A program made the translations under genes and the position numbers. Under the pieces are notes generated by a model. It was not told the origin of the DNA, did no database searches, and saw nothing but the letters and a program-made list of their open reading frames with translations. Below are positions 52,987 through 61,837 of a DNA stretch of 64,000 nucleotides, piece by piece; position 1 is the stretch's first letter, and the number at the start of each line of letters is the position of its first letter. Source of the stretch: Azoarcus sp031546845 (GTDB lineage: Bacteria > Pseudomonadota > Gammaproteobacteria > Burkholderiales > Rhodocyclaceae); contig JAVBJT010000024.1 of assembly GCA_031546845.1 (NCBI GenBank), positions 1 through 64,000 on the forward strand, given 5' to 3'.

Positions 52987-53451
52987 ATGCACATTTCCCG
53001 ATCTGTCGAAACCACCCCTAGTGCATCGCGGTTCGAGCTACCCGTCCGGGTCTATTACGAAGACACCGATGCCGCCGGCGTGGTTTATTACGCCAATTAC
53101 CTGCGCTACTGCGAGCGGGCCCGCACCGAATGGCTGCGGGAGATCGGCTTTGAGCAGCAGCGCTTGCAGGCCGAACGTGGCCTTGTTTTCGTTGTTCGCT
53201 CGGTTGCGGCCGATTACCTGTCGCCGGCATGGCTCGACGATGCGTTGATGGTGGTGTCCACGCTCGATAAACTCGGTCACGCCAGTATCACTTTCAAGCA
53301 AACGGTGACGCGCGGCGGCACACCGCTGTTCGATGCGTGGATCGTCGTTGCCTGCGTCGACTGGAACAAGAAAAAAGCCTGCGCGTTGCCTGTCGAGGTG
53401 CGCGCCCAATTTGAACGATTTTCCGCATCGGTATCACTCTCGCCAGCATGA
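52987..53451 (+). CDS. ybgC: Tol-Pal-associated acyl-CoA thioesterase YbgC
   Basis: 154 residues, hot-dog fold. The catalytic Asp lies in YYEDTDAAGVVYYANYLRY (D26/D28), followed by CERARTEWLREIG. It hydrolyses acyl-CoA thioesters, with a role near phospholipid synthesis and the Tol-Pal complex. It is the first gene of the operon and overlaps tolQ by four bases (ATGA). Confidence 0.94.
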   Translation: MHISRSVETTPSASRFELPVRVYYEDTDAAGVVYYANYLRYCERARTEWLREIGFEQQRLQAERGLVFVVRSVAADYLSPAWLDDALMVVSTLDKLGHASITFKQTVTRGGTPLFDAWIVVACVDWNKKKACALPVEVRAQFERFSASVSLSPA

Positions 53452-54122
53452 TCGCTACTCACGACCTTTCCATCCTCAGTCTCATCAGCCAGGCCAGCGT
53501 TCTCGTCCAGCTCGTCATGGCGCTGCTCGCTGGGCTCTCCCTTGTTTCCTGGTATTGGATTTTCCGCAAGCTTTTCCAGATTCGCGCCGCGCGTATCCAA
53601 ACCAATGAATTCGAGCGTGATTTCTGGAGCGGTGGCGATCTCAACACCCTGTTCCAATCGGCTTCCGCCGCCCGCCATCACGTCGGCGGACTGGAACGCA
53701 TCTTTGAAGCCGGTTATCGCGAATTCACCAAGCTGCGCGGTAAAGGCCACGATGCCAGCGCCACCATAGACGGCGCGCGGCGCGCCATGCGCGCTACCCA
53801 CCAGCGCGAGGTGGATGACCTTGACGCTCATTTGGCTTTCCTTGCCTCGGTTGGCTCGGTGTCGCCCTACATCGGTCTGCTTGGCACCGTGTGGGGCATC
53901 ATGAATGCTTTCCGTGGGCTGTCGGATGTCGGCACCGCCACGCTGGCTCACGTCGCCCCCGGTATCGCCGAGGCGCTGGTTGCCACCGCGATCGGCCTGT
54001 TCGCCGCGATTCCCGCCGTGGTCGCCTACAACCGCTTCGCCCATGACATCGACCGGATCGGCATCCGCTTCGAGAGCTTCATGGAAGAGTTTTCCAACAT
54101 TCTCCAGCGCCATCTGCGCTGA
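53448..54122 (+). CDS. tolQ: Tol-Pal system protein TolQ
   Basis: 224 residues, inner-membrane protein of the MotA/ExbB/TolQ family with three helices (~15-38, ~130-155, ~170-195). LAFLASVGSVSPYIGLLGTV and IAEALVATAIGLFAAIPAVV are the conserved helix regions with the ion-pathway Thr/Ser residues. With TolR it forms the proton channel that energises TolA in outer-membrane constriction. Confidence 0.95.
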   Translation: MIATHDLSILSLISQASVLVQLVMALLAGLSLVSWYWIFRKLFQIRAARIQTNEFERDFWSGGDLNTLFQSASAARHHVGGLERIFEAGYREFTKLRGKGHDASATIDGARRAMRATHQREVDDLDAHLAFLASVGSVSPYIGLLGTVWGIMNAFRGLSDVGTATLAHVAPGIAEALVATAIGLFAAIPAVVAYNRFAHDIDRIGIRFESFMEEFSNILQRHLR

Positions 54123-54140
54123 TCGGGCGGGAGCGAAGCC

Positions 54141-54560
54141 ATGCGCCAACGCCGCCTGATGAACCAGATCAACGTCGTGCCCTACATCGACGTTATGCTG
54201 GTGCTGCTCGTTATCTTCATGGTTACGGCGCCGATGATTCAGCCGGGGGCGATCGATGTGCCTTCGGCGGGTAGTCTGCCGGCGCCGAAAGTCGATGCGA
54301 TGGTGATCGAGATCAAATCCAATAACAGCCTGGCCTGGAGCCCGAACAGCAGTGGAGCGGCCGCCGCACGCCCGATCAGCAACATTGAGCTTGAGCGTAT
54401 CTTGAAAGACGCTATTGCGAAAAACCCGGAGCAATCCTTCTTGGTGAGGGCGGATAAAACCATCCAGTATCAAAAAGTCATGGATGTGCTTGAAGCTGCC
54501 CGCAAATTGGGCGTGCGCAAGATCAGCCTGCAAACCCAGTCAGGTAGCCAGGGCCGATGA
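54141..54560 (+). CDS. tolR: Tol-Pal system protein TolR
   Basis: 139 residues of the ExbD/TolR family. One helix (~15-33) contains the proton-binding Asp in PYIDVMLVLLVIFMV (Asp17). The periplasmic part ends VLEAARKLGVRKISLQT, as in the family. It lies 18 bases after tolQ and overlaps tolA by four bases. Confidence 0.95.
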   Translation: MRQRRLMNQINVVPYIDVMLVLLVIFMVTAPMIQPGAIDVPSAGSLPAPKVDAMVIEIKSNNSLAWSPNSSGAAAARPISNIELERILKDAIAKNPEQSFLVRADKTIQYQKVMDVLEAARKLGVRKISLQTQSGSQGR

Positions 54561-55387
54561 ACGAGCGCTATGACCCTCCGCGCGCGCGGCCGGGCAAGTG
54601 GTTGTCGTGGGGGCTCACCGTGGCCGTCCATGTCGGCTTGGCGCTGTTTTTGTTCTTCGGCATCCGCTGGCAAAGCAAGCCGCCTGCTTCGCTCGAAGTC
54701 GAGCTGACGGCTGCCCCGCCCAGCCAGACGCCGCCTCCTCCGCAGCCAACACCCGCGCCGCCGAAGCCTGAGCCGAAGCCGGAACCCAAGCCCGAACCGA
54801 AACCGGAGCCGAAGCCAGAACCCAAGTCCGAGCCTAAACCCGAACCGAAACCGGATATCGCCACCAAGGCGCCGGAGCAGAAAAAGCCCGAACCCAAACC
54901 CGTGCCTAAGCCGGAGCCCAAGCCCGAACCACCTAAACCCGCGCCGAAGCCGGAACCCAAGCCCGAACAGCCTAAACCCGTTACCCCTCCAAAAGACGAC
55001 TACATGGAGAATCTGCTCAAGAAAGAGCAGGCGCGGGCCAAGGAACAGACAGAGCTTGAAAAAATGATGCGCGATGAAATGGCGCGCACTACCGCTGCGC
55101 ACAATCGCGCGGCCATCGATGCTTACCAGAACGCCATTCGCACCAAGGTGCGCGGCAAGCTGCTGCGCCCGCCAGGCTTGAGCGGTAATCCCGAGGCCGT
55201 GTTCGAGGTCGATCAGTTGCCCACCGGCGAGGTGCTCACTATCCGCCTTAAACGCAGTTCAGGCATTGCCGCACTGGATCAGGCCATAGAGCGGGCGATC
55301 CGGGGCGCGAGTCCGCTGCCGTTGCCCGAATCGAAGGATCTTTTTGAACGCACACTGGAGTTGAACTTCAGGCCGCTAGAGGAGTAA
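54557..55387 (+). CDS. tolA: Cell envelope integrity protein TolA with a TonB-like Pro/Lys/Glu linker
   Basis: 276 residues. One anchor helix (~17-35) that contacts TolQR, then a Pro-rich domain II (~48-150) built of alternating PEPK and KPEP units, then a short helical stretch (ENLLKKEQARAKEQTELEKM) and the globular domain III (~185-276; KLLRPPGLSGNPEAVFEVDQ) that binds TolB and Pal. In E. coli domain II is an Ala/Lys/Glu helix, so this extended polyproline-type spacer is unusual and recalls TonB. Confidence 0.9.
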   Translation: MNERYDPPRARPGKWLSWGLTVAVHVGLALFLFFGIRWQSKPPASLEVELTAAPPSQTPPPPQPTPAPPKPEPKPEPKPEPKPEPKPEPKSEPKPEPKPDIATKAPEQKKPEPKPVPKPEPKPEPPKPAPKPEPKPEQPKPVTPPKDDYMENLLKKEQARAKEQTELEKMMRDEMARTTAAHNRAAIDAYQNAIRTKVRGKLLRPPGLSGNPEAVFEVDQLPTGEVLTIRLKRSSGIAALDQAIERAIRGASPLPLPESKDLFERTLELNFRPLEE

Positions 55388-55533
55388 TGCCAGCGGCAAA
55401 GAGGGAGTTCCATGCTTTCCGGTTAGCCCGGGTGTTGGACGCTCATCGTTATAGGGTCTTGCCGCAGGTGTTGCTCGTACCATGCATCCTCCCGCCCCGG
55501 GGAGCTTTCTCCTGGACGATGAGGCCGATTAGC

Positions 55534-55539
55534 TATAAT
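55534..55539 (+). promoter_or_regulatory. Candidate -10 element (TATAAT) for tolB
   Basis: A perfect TATAAT hexamer lies 23 bases upstream of the tolB ATG in the 175-base gap after tolA. The -35 position (CCTGGA, 55511-55516, 17-base spacer) is poor. If used, the leader would be about 17 bases, which fits the absence of a visible Shine-Dalgarno sequence before tolB. Confidence 0.5.
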
Positions 55540-55562
55540 TATCGTTCGTTGCCGCGCATGCC

Positions 55563-56846
55563 ATGACAAAAATGTTTTCTTCCCTTCGCTTCCTCTTTGC
55601 TGCTCTGCTCGCCTGCGCGTCGCTGGCTGCGCAGGCGCAGTTGTCGATCATAATCACTGGTGCCGGCGCGACCCGTTTTCCGGTCGTCGTGCCTGTGTTC
55701 GAAAACGAGAGCGTGTTGCCGCGTAGCGTTTCCGATGTGGTTCGCGCTGATCTTGAGCGTAGCGGCTTGTTCAATCTGGTGGATATCGGCCCGCTGTCCC
55801 TGCCGGAATCCCAGGTGCCCGATCTGGCCTCGATGCGTTCGCGCGGCGCCGATGCCGTTCTGACGGCCAGCGTCGCGGCGCAAGCCGATGGCCGCTATGA
55901 AATACGCTTCCGCCTGTTCGATACGCAAAAGCAAAGCGAGCTCGGCGCCCAGGTGCTGCGCATGGCACCGGCGCAGAATCGCCTGACCGGCCACCGTATT
56001 GCCGATTTTATTTATGAAAAGCTCACCGGCCTGGCCGGTTACTTTTCCACCCGCATTGCCTATGTGGTGAAGAGCGGCACCCGCTACGAACTGCAAATCG
56101 CCGATGCCGATGGCGCCAACCCGCAAGCCGCGCTGGTATCGCGCGAACCGATCATCTCGCCGGCGTGGTCGCCGGACGGCCAGCGGCTGGCTTATGTTTC
56201 CTTCGAGCAGAAAAAGCCCATCGTTTACGTCCACACCCTTGCCTCCGGGCAGCGGCAGGTGGTCGCCAACTTCAAAGGCTCCAACTCCGCGCCCACCTGG
56301 TCGCCCAACGGCCAGCAACTCGCGGTGGTGCTGACCAAGGACGGGTTGTCGCAGCTTTACGTGCTCAACGCGGACGGTTCCGGTGTGCGCCGCCTTGCCA
56401 GTTCGTCGGGTATCGACACCGAGCCGGCGTGGTCGCCCGATGGCGAGTGGATTTATTTCACCTCCGACCGCGGCGGCAGTCCGCAGATTTACCGTATTTC
56501 GACCGCCGGCGGCAACGCACAGCGGGTAACTTTTGACGGTACCTACAACGTTACCCCGCGTCCCTCGCCAGATGGGCGTCTGCTTGCTTTTATCACCCGC
56601 AACAACGGGCGCTTTCAAGTCGCGGCGTATGATTTGAGCACGCGGCAAACCACCATCCTCACCGATTCGGCGCGCGACGAATCGCCCAGCTTCGCCCCCA
56701 ATGGCCGCATGATTCTCTACGCCTCCGAAAACGGCGGGCGCGGCGTTCTTGCGGCCGTGTCGTCCGACGGCAGGGTGAAACAGCGCTTTTCGGTGCAGGC
56801 CGCCGATGTGCGGGAACCCGCCTGGGGGCCCAATATTCGGCAATAA
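55563..56846 (+). CDS. tolB: Tol-Pal system beta-propeller protein TolB
   Basis: 427 residues, periplasmic. Signal peptide (SLRFLFAALLACASLAAQAQ), an N-terminal alpha/beta domain (~28-160) and a six-bladed propeller with repeated SPDG/WSPDG motifs (ISPAWSPDGQRLAYVSFEQK, TEPAWSPDGEWIYFTSDRGG). It binds Pal and links to TolA. ATG at 55563 and 55572 are both in frame; neither has a clear ribosome site. Separated from tolA by 175 bases, unlike the tight spacing of the rest of the operon, with its own -10. Confidence 0.95.
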   Translation: MTKMFSSLRFLFAALLACASLAAQAQLSIIITGAGATRFPVVVPVFENESVLPRSVSDVVRADLERSGLFNLVDIGPLSLPESQVPDLASMRSRGADAVLTASVAAQADGRYEIRFRLFDTQKQSELGAQVLRMAPAQNRLTGHRIADFIYEKLTGLAGYFSTRIAYVVKSGTRYELQIADADGANPQAALVSREPIISPAWSPDGQRLAYVSFEQKKPIVYVHTLASGQRQVVANFKGSNSAPTWSPNGQQLAVVLTKDGLSQLYVLNADGSGVRRLASSSGIDTEPAWSPDGEWIYFTSDRGGSPQIYRISTAGGNAQRVTFDGTYNVTPRPSPDGRLLAFITRNNGRFQVAAYDLSTRQTTILTDSARDESPSFAPNGRMILYASENGGRGVLAAVSSDGRVKQRFSVQAADVREPAWGPNIRQ

Positions 56847-56911
56847 TTGTGCTGTTCCCAGGTTTTCCCCTTCCCCCTATTCCTTACAAAAGATTGATTG
56901 GAGAAATTTCG

Positions 56912-57445
56912 ATGAAAAAGCTGATCCTCCCTGCTCTTCTTTCCGCCCTGCTCGCCGCGTGCAGCAGTACCAGCACCCCTGAAAACGGCGCTCAGGTCGA
57001 AGATCGCAGCGGCGGTGGCACCGGTGTGGCCACGGTAACGACGCCGGGAGTGAGCGGCACCGGTATCGCCGCGCTGACCGACCCGAACAACATCTTGTCC
57101 AAGCGCAGTGTCTACTTCGATTTCGACAGCTTTGTCATCAAACCCGAAGCGCGTCCGCTGGTTGAAGCGCATGGCCGCTTCCTGGTGCAGAACCCGCAGA
57201 TGAAGATGCTCATCCAGGGCAATACCGACGAGCGCGGCAGCCGTGAATACAACCTTGCGCTGGGCCAAAAGCGCGCCGACGCCGTCAAGCAGGCATTGCT
57301 TCTGTTGGGCGCGAAGGAAACGCAGATCGAATCCGTCAGTCTGGGCGAAGAAAAGCCGAACTGCACCGAAAGCAACGAAGCATGCTATACGCAGAACCGC
57401 CGCGGCGACATGTTGTATTCGGGCGCGGGCAAAGGCGAGTTCTGA
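56912..57445 (+). CDS. pal: Peptidoglycan-associated lipoprotein Pal
   Basis: 177 residues. Lipobox LLAAC with Cys17 lipidated for the outer membrane. The OmpA-like domain (~75-177) has SVYFDFDSFVIKPEARPLVE and the peptidoglycan-binding NTDERGSREYNLALGQKRAD with the diaminopimelate-contacting Asp and Arg. The start is the ATG at 56912, preceded by TTGGAGAAA. It anchors the Tol complex to the wall. Confidence 0.97.
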   Translation: MKKLILPALLSALLAACSSTSTPENGAQVEDRSGGGTGVATVTTPGVSGTGIAALTDPNNILSKRSVYFDFDSFVIKPEARPLVEAHGRFLVQNPQMKMLIQGNTDERGSREYNLALGQKRADAVKQALLLLGAKETQIESVSLGEEKPNCTESNEACYTQNRRGDMLYSGAGKGEF

Positions 57446-57446
57446 C

Positions 57447-58178
57447 ATGAAGCGCCTTCTGCCTCTGGCGGCGCTTCTCGCGCTGTCTTCGGCCGGGCCC
57501 GCACACGCGGGCCTGTTCGACGATGCCGAAGCCCGACGCCAAATCACCGAGATACGCCAGGATTTGGAAAGCCGGCTCGAAACGACCAGCCGTGGTCAGA
57601 TTGAGCTGGCCAGCCAAAACGAGCAACTGCGCGCCGAAATCGCTCGCCTGCGCGGCCAGATCGAAGTGCTGCTGAACGATGTGGAGTCGCTCAAGCAGCG
57701 TCAACGCGATTTCTATGTCGATCTCGATACCCGTATGAGGCAGATCGAAACCGCTGGCGGCGCTGCAAACGCATCGCAGGAGCAGCAGCAGGCCGGTGGC
57801 GACCCCGCCGTCGAGTCGCAGGAGTACGAAGCGGCGCTGAGTCTGCTGAAAAGCAGCAAGTACCGCGAGGCGTTGAGCGCTTTCGAGGCCTTCCTGGTGC
57901 GTTATTCAAATAGCCGTTTTGCGCCCGGCGCTCATTTCTGGGCCGGCAATGCTGCATTGCAGGCGAAGGAAGTCGCTAACGCAGCGACCCATTTCAACGC
58001 CGTGCTTGGTAAATGGCCGAACGACACCATGGCTCCGGACGCGATGCTCGGCCTTGCCAACAGCCAGCAGGCGATGGGTGATGCAAAAACCTCGCAGCGC
58101 ACGCTGCAATCGCTCATTGAGCGTTATCCGAACAGCAATGCCGCCCAAGCCGCCAAGCAACGCCTGGGCAAGCGCTAA
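57447..58178 (+). CDS. cpoB: Cell division coordinator CpoB (YbgF)
   Basis: 243 residues, periplasmic. Signal peptide ending AGPAHA. An N-terminal trimeric coiled coil (~25-90, QIELASQNEQLRAEIARLRG) precedes a Gln-rich linker and three TPR repeats (~120-243; QEYEAALSLLKSSKYREALS). It couples outer-membrane constriction with septal peptidoglycan synthesis by PBP1B. The ATG starts one base after the pal stop. Confidence 0.94.
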   Translation: MKRLLPLAALLALSSAGPAHAGLFDDAEARRQITEIRQDLESRLETTSRGQIELASQNEQLRAEIARLRGQIEVLLNDVESLKQRQRDFYVDLDTRMRQIETAGGAANASQEQQQAGGDPAVESQEYEAALSLLKSSKYREALSAFEAFLVRYSNSRFAPGAHFWAGNAALQAKEVANAATHFNAVLGKWPNDTMAPDAMLGLANSQQAMGDAKTSQRTLQSLIERYPNSNAAQAAKQRLGKR

Positions 58179-58206
58179 ACGTAGCCCGTAACGATCTGAG
58201 AGCAGT

Positions 58207-58875
58207 ATGTCCGCGCAACCGGCGGCCGTTTTGGTCGAAAAGCTCCGCATCACCGAAATTTTCGCCTCGGTTCAAGGTGAATCGACCCGCGTGGGTCTGC
58301 CGACCGTGTTTGTCCGCCTTACCGGTTGCCCCTTGCGTTGTACGTGGTGCGATACGGCCTACGCTTTTCAAGGCGGCGAAAACCGTAGCGTGCAAGCGGT
58401 GGTGGAAGAAGTGGCCAGCCACAGGCTGCGCCACGTGTGCGTGACCGGCGGTGAGCCTCTCGCGCAAAAGGCCTGTTTGTCCTTGCTGAGCGCGCTATGC
58501 GACGCCGGCTATTCGGTGTCGCTCGAAACCAGTGGTGCGCTCGATATCTCCGCGGTCGATCCGCGCGTGTCCCGGATCGTCGACCTGAAAGCGCCTGGTT
58601 CGGGGGAAGTGGCGAAAAACCGCTTCGATAACATCGCGCATCTCAAGCCGGATGACGAAGTGAAGATCGTCCTTGCCGACGCGGCCGACTATGCTTGGGC
58701 CAAGGAGCGCATCGCCGAGTACGATCTCGCCAGCCGTTGTAGTGTGCTGCTGTCGCCGGTCGCGGGCAATTTGGTGCCCGCCGATCTCGCCGAGTGGATC
58801 GTGCGCGACCGCCTGCCGGTCCGTTTTCAACTGCAGGTGCACAAAGTGCTGTGGGGCGATAGCCGCGGCCGTTGA
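58207..58875 (+). CDS. queE: 7-carboxy-7-deazaguanine synthase
   Basis: 222-residue radical SAM enzyme of queuosine synthesis. The 4Fe-4S motif is CPLRCTWC (Cys41, Cys45, Cys48), which fits the QueE CxxxCxxC spacing. FASVQGEST at the N-terminus and VTGGEPL are further QueE marks. It converts 6-carboxy-tetrahydropterin to CDG in the cytosol. It follows cpoB by 28 bases; queC follows. queD is not in the window. Confidence 0.94.
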   Translation: MSAQPAAVLVEKLRITEIFASVQGESTRVGLPTVFVRLTGCPLRCTWCDTAYAFQGGENRSVQAVVEEVASHRLRHVCVTGGEPLAQKACLSLLSALCDAGYSVSLETSGALDISAVDPRVSRIVDLKAPGSGEVAKNRFDNIAHLKPDDEVKIVLADAADYAWAKERIAEYDLASRCSVLLSPVAGNLVPADLAEWIVRDRLPVRFQLQVHKVLWGDSRGR

Positions 58876-58941
58876 ACCGCGTTTTTCCCCGCTCCCTGTG
58901 CGTTTTTCCTGTTTTCCCCGTGTTTTTTCCGGATTCGCCCC

Positions 58942-59634
58942 ATGATTGAACCCCAACGTGCAGTTGTTCTGCTATCCGGCGGTCTCGATTCCGCCACCTG
59001 CCTCGCTATTGCCCGCGACATGGGCTTTGATGCCTATGCGTTGTCCGTTGCTTACGGCCAGCGTCATGCCGCTGAATTGACCGCCTCGAAACGTATCGCC
59101 GAGACTTTCGGCGCCAAGGAGCACCGCCTCGCCCGCGTCGGCCTGGGGCAGTTTGGCGGCTCCGCGTTGACCGATCCGTCCATCGCCGTACCCGAGAACG
59201 AAGACGTTGAGGGCATTCCCGTGACCTACGTGCCGGCGCGTAACACAGTCATGCTCTCGATTGCGCTCGCCTGGGCCGAGGTGCTCGAAGCCCGGCATAT
59301 CTTCATCGGCGTCAATGCCGTCGACTACTCCGGCTACCCCGATTGCCGCCTCGCTTATATCCAGGCGTTTGAAACGATGGCCAACCTTGCCACGCGCGCG
59401 GGCGTCGAAGGCCGTGGCATTACCTTGCACGCACCGCTGCTCTCGCTTTCCAAGGCCGACATCATCCGCCGCGGTACCGCATTGGGCGTCGACTACAGCC
59501 TGACCGTGTCCTGCTACCAGGCCGATAGCGCCGGCCGCGCCTGCGGCCGCTGCGATGCCTGCCGCCTGCGCCGCGCTGGCTTCCAGGCCGCTGGCATCGA
59601 TGATCCGACCCGCTACCAGGAAACCGTCAACTGA
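58942..59634 (+). CDS. queC: 7-cyano-7-deazaguanine synthase
   Basis: 230 residues, ATP-dependent. The PP-loop is LLSGGLDSATCLA (11-23), and the C-terminal zinc motif has four Cys in SCYQADSAGRACGRCDACRL. VTYVPARNTVMLSIALAWAE is the typical middle motif. It converts CDG to preQ0 in queuosine synthesis, directly after the QueE step. It is followed by tRNA-Lys(UUU). Confidence 0.95.
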   Translation: MIEPQRAVVLLSGGLDSATCLAIARDMGFDAYALSVAYGQRHAAELTASKRIAETFGAKEHRLARVGLGQFGGSALTDPSIAVPENEDVEGIPVTYVPARNTVMLSIALAWAEVLEARHIFIGVNAVDYSGYPDCRLAYIQAFETMANLATRAGVEGRGITLHAPLLSLSKADIIRRGTALGVDYSLTVSCYQADSAGRACGRCDACRLRRAGFQAAGIDDPTRYQETVN

Positions 59635-59713
59635 CCGTTTCCTCCGCCCGCCCGAAAGGCCCGCCAAACTTGACCAAGCGCAGCGAGTCGTCTATATTCG
59701 CGCCCTTGCTTTC

Positions 59714-59789
59714 GGGTCGGTAGCTCAGTCGGTAGAGCAGCGGACTTTTAATCCGTTGGTCGGGAGTTCGAGCCTCCCCCGACCCACCA
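59714..59789 (+). tRNA. tRNA-Lys (anticodon UUU)
   Basis: 76 bases including an encoded CCA. The 7-bp acceptor stem (59714-59720 with 59779-59785) is perfect. The anticodon loop is CTTTTAA with anticodon TTT; the T-loop GTTCGAG is present. It lies 79 bases after queC. QueC products modify GUN anticodons, so this tRNA is not a target. Confidence 0.98.
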
Positions 59790-59805
59790 AATTTCTGCTT
59801 TAAGC

Positions 59806-59846
59806 AAAGCACCTACATGAATTTTTCTGTAGGTGCTTTTTGTTTT
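59806..59846 (+). terminator. Intrinsic terminator after tRNA-Lys
   Basis: A perfect 12-bp stem (59806-59817 with 59828-59839) with a 10-base loop, followed by a long T-rich tract. It closes the tRNA-Lys transcript and probably the queEC transcript. Confidence 0.92.
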
Positions 59847-60063
59847 TTGCCGTTGGTTCTGAAATTCAACCAGGAATTTGCCAGTTTTTTGGTGGAACCC
59901 TCTTCCTGATATTGCATGCGCTCATGTGGCGTGATCTTGCCCCTCTTTCCCGGACACTCCGATAAGCAATACCCATTGCTATCGAGGTGCCTGGTGAGGT
60001 GCAAGACCGATTCGAAACAGAGCCGATAACGTTACAGTCGGGAACTCAAGCAGCAAGCCCTGC
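59847..60063. other. AT-richer region between the tRNA-Lys terminator and ychF
   Basis: About 217 bases with no gene I can support. On the minus strand a frame of about 60 residues (HLDSNGYCLSECPGKRGK..., ending before the terminator) is open, with composition unlike the surroundings. It could be the tail of a lost mobile-element gene next to the tRNA, but I recognise no family and found no duplicated tRNA end. Confidence 0.3.
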
Positions 60064-61155
60064 TTAGACGTTGAACAAGAAATTCAGTACGTCGCCGTCT
60101 TTCACCACGTATTCCTTGCCTTCCGCGCGCATCTTTCCGGCCTCTTTGGCGCCTTGTTCGCCCTTGTGGGCGATGAAGTCGTCGAAGGCGATGGTCTGGG
60201 CGCGGATGAAGCCGCGTTCGAAGTCGGTATGGATGACGCCGGCCGCTTGGGGGGCAGTGTCGCCTTGGTGGATGGTCCAGGCGCGGACTTCCTTGACCCC
60301 GGCGGTGAAGTAGGTCTGCAGGCCGAGCAGTTTGTAGCCGGCGCGGATGAGGCGATTGAGGCCGGGTTCGGTCAGACCCATTTCGGCGAGGAAATCGGTT
60401 TTGTCCGCGTCGTCCAGATCGGCGATTTCGGCTTCGATGGCGGCGCAGATGGCGACGGCTTCGGCCTTCGTGCGCTCGGCGTGGGCGCGCACGGCTTCTA
60501 GGTAGGGATTGCCGTCGAAGCCGTTCTCGGCGACGTTGGCGGCGTAGAGCACGGGTTTGGCGGTGATGAGGCAGAAGGGCTTGAGGCTGGCCCATTCTTC
60601 CTTGCTCAAATCGAGTGCGCGCACCGGTAGGGCCTGGTTGAGCTGTGCCAGGCTCTTTTCCAGTACAGCGACGAGGATTTTGGCGTCTTTGTCACCGGCG
60701 CTCGCCGGTTTTTTGTAGCGGTTGAGCGCTTTTTCGACGGTGGCGAGGTCTGCGAGCGCGAGTTCGGTGTCGATGATTTCGATGTCGCGGATCGGGTCTA
60801 CGCTGCCCGATACATGGACTACGTTGTCGTCGGCGAAGCAGCGCACGACGTGAACGATGGCGTCGGTTTCGCGGATGTTGGCAAGGAACTGGTTGCCCAG
60901 CCCTTCGCCCTTGGAGGCGCCGGCGACCAGGCCGGCGATGTCGACGAATTCGACGATGGCGTGCTGGATGCGTTGCGGTTTGACGATTTCGGCGAGTTGC
61001 TCCAGCCGCGGATCGGGTACTTCGACGATGCCGACGTTGGGTTCGATCGTGCAGAAAGGATAGTTTTCGGCGGCGATGCCGGATTTGGTCAGGGCGTTGA
61101 ATAGGGTCGATTTGCCGACGTTAGGCAGGCCGACGATGCCGCATCTGAGACTCAT
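60064..61155 (-). CDS. ychF: Redox-regulated ATPase YchF (OLA1 family)
   Basis: 363 residues. The P-loop is GLPNVGKST (9-17), in an Obg-related NTPase domain. NxKP-type G4 is replaced by the ATP-preferring motif as in YchF. The TGS domain is at the C-terminus (~280-363; FTAGVKEVRAWTIHQGDTAP). It binds ribosomes and is a negative regulator in oxidative stress. It overlaps pth by four bases. Confidence 0.96.
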   Translation of the reverse strand: MSLRCGIVGLPNVGKSTLFNALTKSGIAAENYPFCTIEPNVGIVEVPDPRLEQLAEIVKPQRIQHAIVEFVDIAGLVAGASKGEGLGNQFLANIRETDAIVHVVRCFADDNVVHVSGSVDPIRDIEIIDTELALADLATVEKALNRYKKPASAGDKDAKILVAVLEKSLAQLNQALPVRALDLSKEEWASLKPFCLITAKPVLYAANVAENGFDGNPYLEAVRAHAERTKAEAVAICAAIEAEIADLDDADKTDFLAEMGLTEPGLNRLIRAGYKLLGLQTYFTAGVKEVRAWTIHQGDTAPQAAGVIHTDFERGFIRAQTIAFDDFIAHKGEQGAKEAGKMRAEGKEYVVKDGDVLNFLFNV

Positions 61156-61799
61156 GGCGTGGATTCATCCTTGGGTTGAGGCGCAGCGTCAGGCCGAGGT
61201 TTGGGCTGCGCTGGGCGGGCGTTCAGGCGTGTGGCGGCGGCGTTCCAGTCGCCGCGCGCGAGTTGCGGCCAGGCGAGTAGGGCGCGGTCGATGGCGCTGT
61301 CGATATCCGCGCGCTCTTCGCGGCGCGGGGGTTTGAGCACGTAGTTCACGACGTCGTTGCGGTCGCCGGGGTGGCCGATGCCGATGCGCAGCCGCCAGTA
61401 ATCCTGCGTGCCGCTGTGGGCGGTGATGTCCTTGAGGCCATTGTGGCCGCCCGCGCCGCCGCCGAATTTGAGCCGTAGTTGGCCGGGCGGAATATCCAGT
61501 TCGTCATGGACGACGAGGATTTCGGCCGGTGGGATGCGGTAGAAGCGGGATAGTGCGCCCACGGCCTGACCGGAGCGGTTCATGAAGGTCTGTGGCATCA
61601 GCAGCCATAAGCCGGCTTCCCGGGCGTGGGCGACGAGGCCGTGGAAGCGCGCTTCGTGATTGAAGCGCACGCCCAGTTCGTCGGCCAGCCGCATACAAAG
61701 CCAAAACCCGGCGTTGTGCCGGGTTTCGGTGTACTCCGCGCCAGGATTGCCGAGACCGACGACGAGACGGGGCGGAGCCGATTGCGCGGCGGCGTTCAT
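61152..61799 (-). CDS. pth: Peptidyl-tRNA hydrolase
   Basis: 215 residues. It recycles peptidyl-tRNAs released from stalled ribosomes. The conserved VGLGNPGAEYTETRHNAGF contains Asn18 and the catalytic His28; MPQTFMNRSG and VHDELDIPPGQLRLKFGG carry the remaining substrate-contact and catalytic Asp residues. The C-terminal ~20 residues are Pro/Gln-rich and probably flexible. The gene sits between rplY and ychF as usual. Confidence 0.96.
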   Translation of the reverse strand: MNAAAQSAPPRLVVGLGNPGAEYTETRHNAGFWLCMRLADELGVRFNHEARFHGLVAHAREAGLWLLMPQTFMNRSGQAVGALSRFYRIPPAEILVVHDELDIPPGQLRLKFGGGAGGHNGLKDITAHSGTQDYWRLRIGIGHPGDRNDVVNYVLKPPRREERADIDSAIDRALLAWPQLARGDWNAAATRLNARPAQPKPRPDAAPQPKDESTP

Positions 61800-61837
61800 C
61801 GTTCGTCGATAGTGGCCATCCTGCGGTGCTAGCGCGC

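Noticed and set aside
54768..54980. Repeats in tolA considered as a tandem DNA element or CRISPR-like array
   Set aside because: The repeats are short, in frame, and encode the PEPK spacer of TolA; there are no unique spacers.
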